DNA from: Bacillota bacterium
Lineage (GTDB): Bacteria > Bacillota_I > Bacilli_A > Izemoplasmatales > Hujiaoplasmataceae
Assembly: GCA_018818595.1 (NCBI GenBank)
Contig: JAHIRM010000013.1
Location: forward strand, 62,001 to 126,000
Direction: 5' to 3'
Length of the DNA stretch: 64,000 bases
Shown: positions 62,801-64,000 of the stretch, in pieces
Layout of the letters: the number at the start of each line of letters is the position of its first letter
Numbering within the stretch: position 1 is the first letter of the stretch
Translations under genes and position numbers: made by a program
Notes under the pieces: generated by a model
Database searches by the model: none
The model's input: only the letters and a program-made list of their open reading frames with translations
Told to the model about the DNA's origin: nothing

Positions 62801-63356
62801 CGGATTTTTCTCTATTAGTCAGTTCTTTGCGGGATCATTGTTAGTTCTGACAGCGGTTGCTGCTATATCTATATCAATTGCTACATTTGGTGCCGCAACG
62901 CCTCTTGCTATGACAATCATTGCAGGGATTACTCTTGGAGCTGGTGTGCTTACGGGTATCAATGGACTCTCAACGATAGGTGAATCTTTTACTGAGTATA
63001 ACCTTATTAGAGACGGACTATTTAACAATATTCTAGGATTAAGCGACAATGCATACAATACCTATTCAGCCATAACCGCAGGCGTGGCTATCGTCGGTTC
63101 AATGGCATGTTCTATATGGCAAATTGCATCTCCAATAAAGGGATTTACTGATCACGGGCTAAAACAGGCTCTGTTTAGGGATGGACATGGAGTTGCAGGA
63201 AGTGCAATTAGGGATGCTGTTAGAAATCCGTTGAAGGTAATTCTTCAGCCTGATTTCGCTCTAAAGTATTTTGGCAAGAATGCAGTCGTAGTGTTAAATG
63301 AGCTTGGATATGTCGTAACAACATATGCCACAAATCACTTGGGATGGAGGTTTTGA
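56853..63356 (+). CDS. DNRLRE/YD-repeat (RHS, WapA-like) polymorphic toxin, main body
   Basis: The 2167-codon frame encodes a secreted-type toxin carrier. In order: an N-terminal region, a DNRLRE domain (about 280-435), beta-rich YD repeats, two carbohydrate-binding-like modules (about 812-960 and 966-1120, the second opening NPSFENGCVGWNF), and more YD repeats. The RHS core follows (YLNSRYYNPEIGRFINADG, then NNPVMYLDPSG near 1981). The last 183 or so residues form the variable tip: a long hydrophobic stretch, then a compact domain with TDHGLKQAL, GKNAVVVLNELG and VVTTYATNHLGWR. This looks like a BECR-fold RNase tip, an inference. TTG 56853 has no SD, so without the upstream signal peptide it is probably poorly made. 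An immunity candidate follows. Confidence 0.85.
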   Translation: MELTESTVEEQVPEEEYSTTTDSDFDVSQVAIIREVNSLRTESSKTFQKADGSFVVVLYNDVIHYDENGIFKQIDNSLFFDENNEEYQNNANKYSIKLPKSLDENKKIKLSLGEYSIDWIVQNIDKTDIEYQNNTEPSNNIKELKNINQEVMYKGIQNNVDLEYFISGSKIKENIILNKYIEDFSISFTYLLKDLSIQTNENGENVFLNNLGEEIFSFQDLYMYDNEGNESKDINFDIIEVKSAEYMITITPNDEWLQDANFPVILDPTISSKTQSMLIYDTFVSESNPDVNYGDFPTIRLENLQEKFGLFTFDMPSLLTGKQITYAHLIFEHEANLGYPNTISLYKNTTRFVESTVKWSNKPNCIDQMTDYDTSDSSVEYVFDIIKDVKEWQENSVVEVPGYTMKIYTTTTGYETLYSSENTNSVLRPVIEFGYLEPSGVKDYWTYNSQNMGVIGTGYVSDYTGKLVFIRNDINYSTELQSLNLSFAFNDLNKTSNIGYGAGWNIIYNTKLTKVDYQDKFFTTDYTGNTVYYHRQDYCSERVDTSIGTYSYDCYLAEDGSSNILVRVFHYYYHFLISEYILTPDMIKQNFNSEGYLISIQDSNTNLSITISRNSTNQNKVEQVIDSSGNKIDITYGTYGISLATLSLKQDDDTYKMVEKRTYTYTTILSSQYTQRSVTHRKDYNLDGTFTADETVYFLYDSLGRISRAYLSVNDTLYYYYNTTSQVTKITSYFSSYKFSEVNYDYQFKHTTITNHRNEYIIYEFDDYGHTILVMDSFGNLQSKQYYNPFSHEVEPNYYINNQIRSTASSSKYDLNKVLNHDFEQNDSSYLSNPWNLEIENAGLILYNRSTLDSYAGSISGNLETNDSASGNVKQSVNLDAGTYTLSGYIKNCTSSNQVYIDILGVSTKSNIEYVLPTSEWGYYDVQFTINTDNTPVTIKIYNHSTGTIYFDDIYITEGFDNDGKNVIDNPSFENGCVGWNFSSGTYLLEDDLLLANEDVNELLGDSYVSILGDPNEVRYASVDISKVFSGTFTVGGWIYYQGAPLWKDIYEDRFVQIIAVVSDLNSLSSIEHKVSLYQNVNGWQYVSQSFYGVYKEYTISLRLEFLGEGAVCFDGLQLINNLTQFSEYTYDEIGRVTIIKNSNGDEVIISYDNDIWTIPTAIITSNKYTEITLNEEGEASEITFNKIKSSLTRNVYNQVEHLTIGDEYNSFTTSTTYNLSNQYITYQTDEFGNDTNYFYEEYSGLLRAIENAKGEDLLYLYDDEGKLTETIFVEDYTNYTSSDIHGQISYVYDTKDRLIEIVMDEEYSYFMIYDSQNRISEIKVNNQTLMSYSYEMDGLYYTNNLQTQTYGNLDSIKFEYNDNNQIEKVQFKNYEDAVYTDKFIYVYDAEGRMAQYYDVFEDKTEYYVYDGLGRIIEVFDDEGNSINYGYDLEGNLNSLHFQANEISQVTEYFYNKELYFNQYSAYNTESMLYDRTDYTTNSDNEIIKEYNYEANALYRLHFIQLSINLLNIKQDFTYYGNTTRITQISYDISEDGIDYKYVYEYDELGNITEISYYESYALITIYNYFYDELNQLIVEDIYVSGDSCEESDICYTNIYTYDSRGNILEVNKYNYNERDEYEIPDLYYFNDSGVVVKMYYNSTKDYRDIYVLNVGQSPTLTFTYFNPLTMTYYSGVTTSQTFSNLNTSIPGYYYREYRAYSSIGVDIQFRIIFNVGNVLEATPYETKTYEYSDTWLDQLESYDIIINGNSSSQEFTYDNQGNPISIDYFTYNGTAYDSATLKWSGRQLTQIDINNSSSTVFKIKYYYNDQGYRIRKELYTCQELIETLTETIEYTLLGDSVIYETHGTYQILYTYDYDGTLISFNYDNDDYFYFRNQQGDITHILDTSGNTIVKYRYDAYGNIIDIQDVSQNCSISSVNSYTYRGYRFDSEINMYYLNSRYYNPEIGRFINADGLLGQTGNVQSTNMYAYCANNPVMYLDPSGFFSISQFFAGSLLVLTAVAAISISIATFGAATPLAMTIIAGITLGAGVLTGINGLSTIGESFTEYNLIRDGLFNNILGLSDNAYNTYSAITAGVAIVGSMACSIWQIASPIKGFTDHGLKQALFRDGHGVAGSAIRDAVRNPLKVILQPDFALKYFGKNAVVVLNELGYVVTTYATNHLGWRF

Positions 63357-63361
63357 ATTCT

Positions 63362-63640
63362 ATGATTGAGATAACTTTATCAAAAGAAGAATTACAACTA
63401 TTTCATGAGGTTTTTTTGAAGTCGGATTACTTCAAACGGTTTGATATCACTAACCATAGTGTAAGAATCGATAATAATGAAAAGAAGAACCTTGAATATT
63501 TCATCGACCAAATTATGGATTACTTTATTCTGCATGGACTGAAGAAGAACTCTGAACCAAATTTGCTTGGCATCGAACTCGAAAATTTGAATGACAAATT
63601 TATAAAGGAATTACAGAAGATAAATGATGACCTAGTTTAA
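63362..63640 (+). CDS. Candidate immunity protein for the YD-repeat toxin
   Basis: The 92-aa product is small, acidic and helical with no membrane segment (MIEITLSKEELQLFHEVF onward). I do not recognise the family. GGAGG at 63346-63350 lies 11 bp before ATG 63362, so this start is chosen over the ATG at 63344 that lies in the toxin end and contains the SD. Its place 5 bp after the toxin stop, size and charge fit an immunity protein. Confidence 0.65.
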   Translation: MIEITLSKEELQLFHEVFLKSDYFKRFDITNHSVRIDNNEKKNLEYFIDQIMDYFILHGLKKNSEPNLLGIELENLNDKFIKELQKINDDLV

Positions 63641-63642
63641 TA

Positions 63643-64000
63643 TTGCTTAATTCTAGATACATTACTCCAGTAATGTATGTAGATCCTGAAGGAGAATTCC
63701 TGCACTTAATTGTTTTTGTGGTCGTTGTTTTGTTTTTAGCAACAACTATTGCTTTGACACCACCCGAAGAAAAATCAGGAGAAAATATATCAGTATCATT
63801 TTCTGCGAACCCAGATCCACTTGCGGTTGGATATGAATTTCTTGGAAAAGGACTTGAAGTTCAGTATATTGAGAATGGTACATCTTGTAATATATATGGT
63901 GAATGTAGTCAGTTTACATCTTTGAATGGCCAATTGGGATTATATGGAGCAAGTTTTACGACATCAGAAGGCGAAGATACTATGAGTTATTCTTATTCAA
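63643..64000 (+). pseudogene. Orphan RHS toxin tip (displaced cassette, partial)
   Basis: The frame, open from 63631, reads LLNSRY then TPVMYVDPEGEF, echoing the RHS core of the upstream gene (LNSRY and NPVMYLDPSG). A hydrophobic segment (VFVVVVLFLATTIAL) and an unrelated soluble region follow, still open at the window edge. TCCAGTAATGTAT-x-TAGATCCT is shared with the core of the main gene with one mismatch in 22. No SD or proper start is present, so it looks like a silent tip available for recombination. Confidence 0.7.

Overview
The window is a 64 kb piece of an AT-rich bacterial chromosome of low-GC Gram-positive ancestry. The gene set is Firmicute/Tenericute in character: PolC, the DnaB/DnaI/DnaD primosome proteins, three T-box leaders, RqcH, FakA/PlsX, a CcpA-like regulator and strong SD sites. 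TGA is used as a stop (rimM, trmD, coaE), so this is not the Mycoplasma code. Rubrerythrin, an ECF vitamin transporter and many synteny breaks relative to Bacillus suggest an anaerobic, reduced-genome lineage near the Mollicutes (Izemoplasma/Acholeplasma/Haloplasma-like). That placement is inference.

Positions 1-53243 are a dense housekeeping region. In order: the end of a cation/proton antiporter; a GH17-like glycosidase coupled to rimM-trmD-rplS; a CcpA-like regulator; T-box-tyrS; a divergent Zn/Cd P-type ATPase; pepV-trmB-M42 peptidase; the pantothenate/CoA group (ECF S component, coaX, later coaE) interleaved with polA-mutM; dnaB-dnaI; T-box-thrS; divergent rqcH and gmk-rpoZ; polC; a Bax-inhibitor-like membrane protein; T-box-pheST; rlmN; pfkA; rubrerythrin; rsgA-rpe-thiN; two tandem secreted HtrA-like lipoprotein proteases; divergent rpmB and fakA-recG-plsX-rnc; dnaD-nth; an HTH/TPR regulator; mrp; a PIG-L deacetylase; yceD-rpmF; and rsmH. 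Many neighbours match Bacillus order with losses or insertions: prpC-prkC is absent before rsgA, asp23 before fakA, and acpP between plsX and rnc.

Positions 53244-56705 change character. Two identical tRNA-Gly(TCC) genes and a tRNA-Ser(CGA) are followed by an AAA ATPase of the DUF4143 type and a small 4-helix membrane protein. These are bracketed by a 41-bp perfect direct repeat that contains a terminator. Scattered copies of a roughly 23-bp repeat and a promoter/terminator pair for a possible small RNA fill the rest.

Positions 56537-64000 hold a polymorphic-toxin locus: promoter, attenuator-like hairpin, a signal-peptide ORF closed by an in-frame TAA, then a 2167-codon DNRLRE/YD-repeat (RHS, WapA-like) protein with an RHS core and a variable C-terminal tip. 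An SD-preceded 92-aa candidate immunity gene follows, and then a displaced second tip that begins with a scrap of the RHS core and runs off the window. This locus is the most interesting part of the window.
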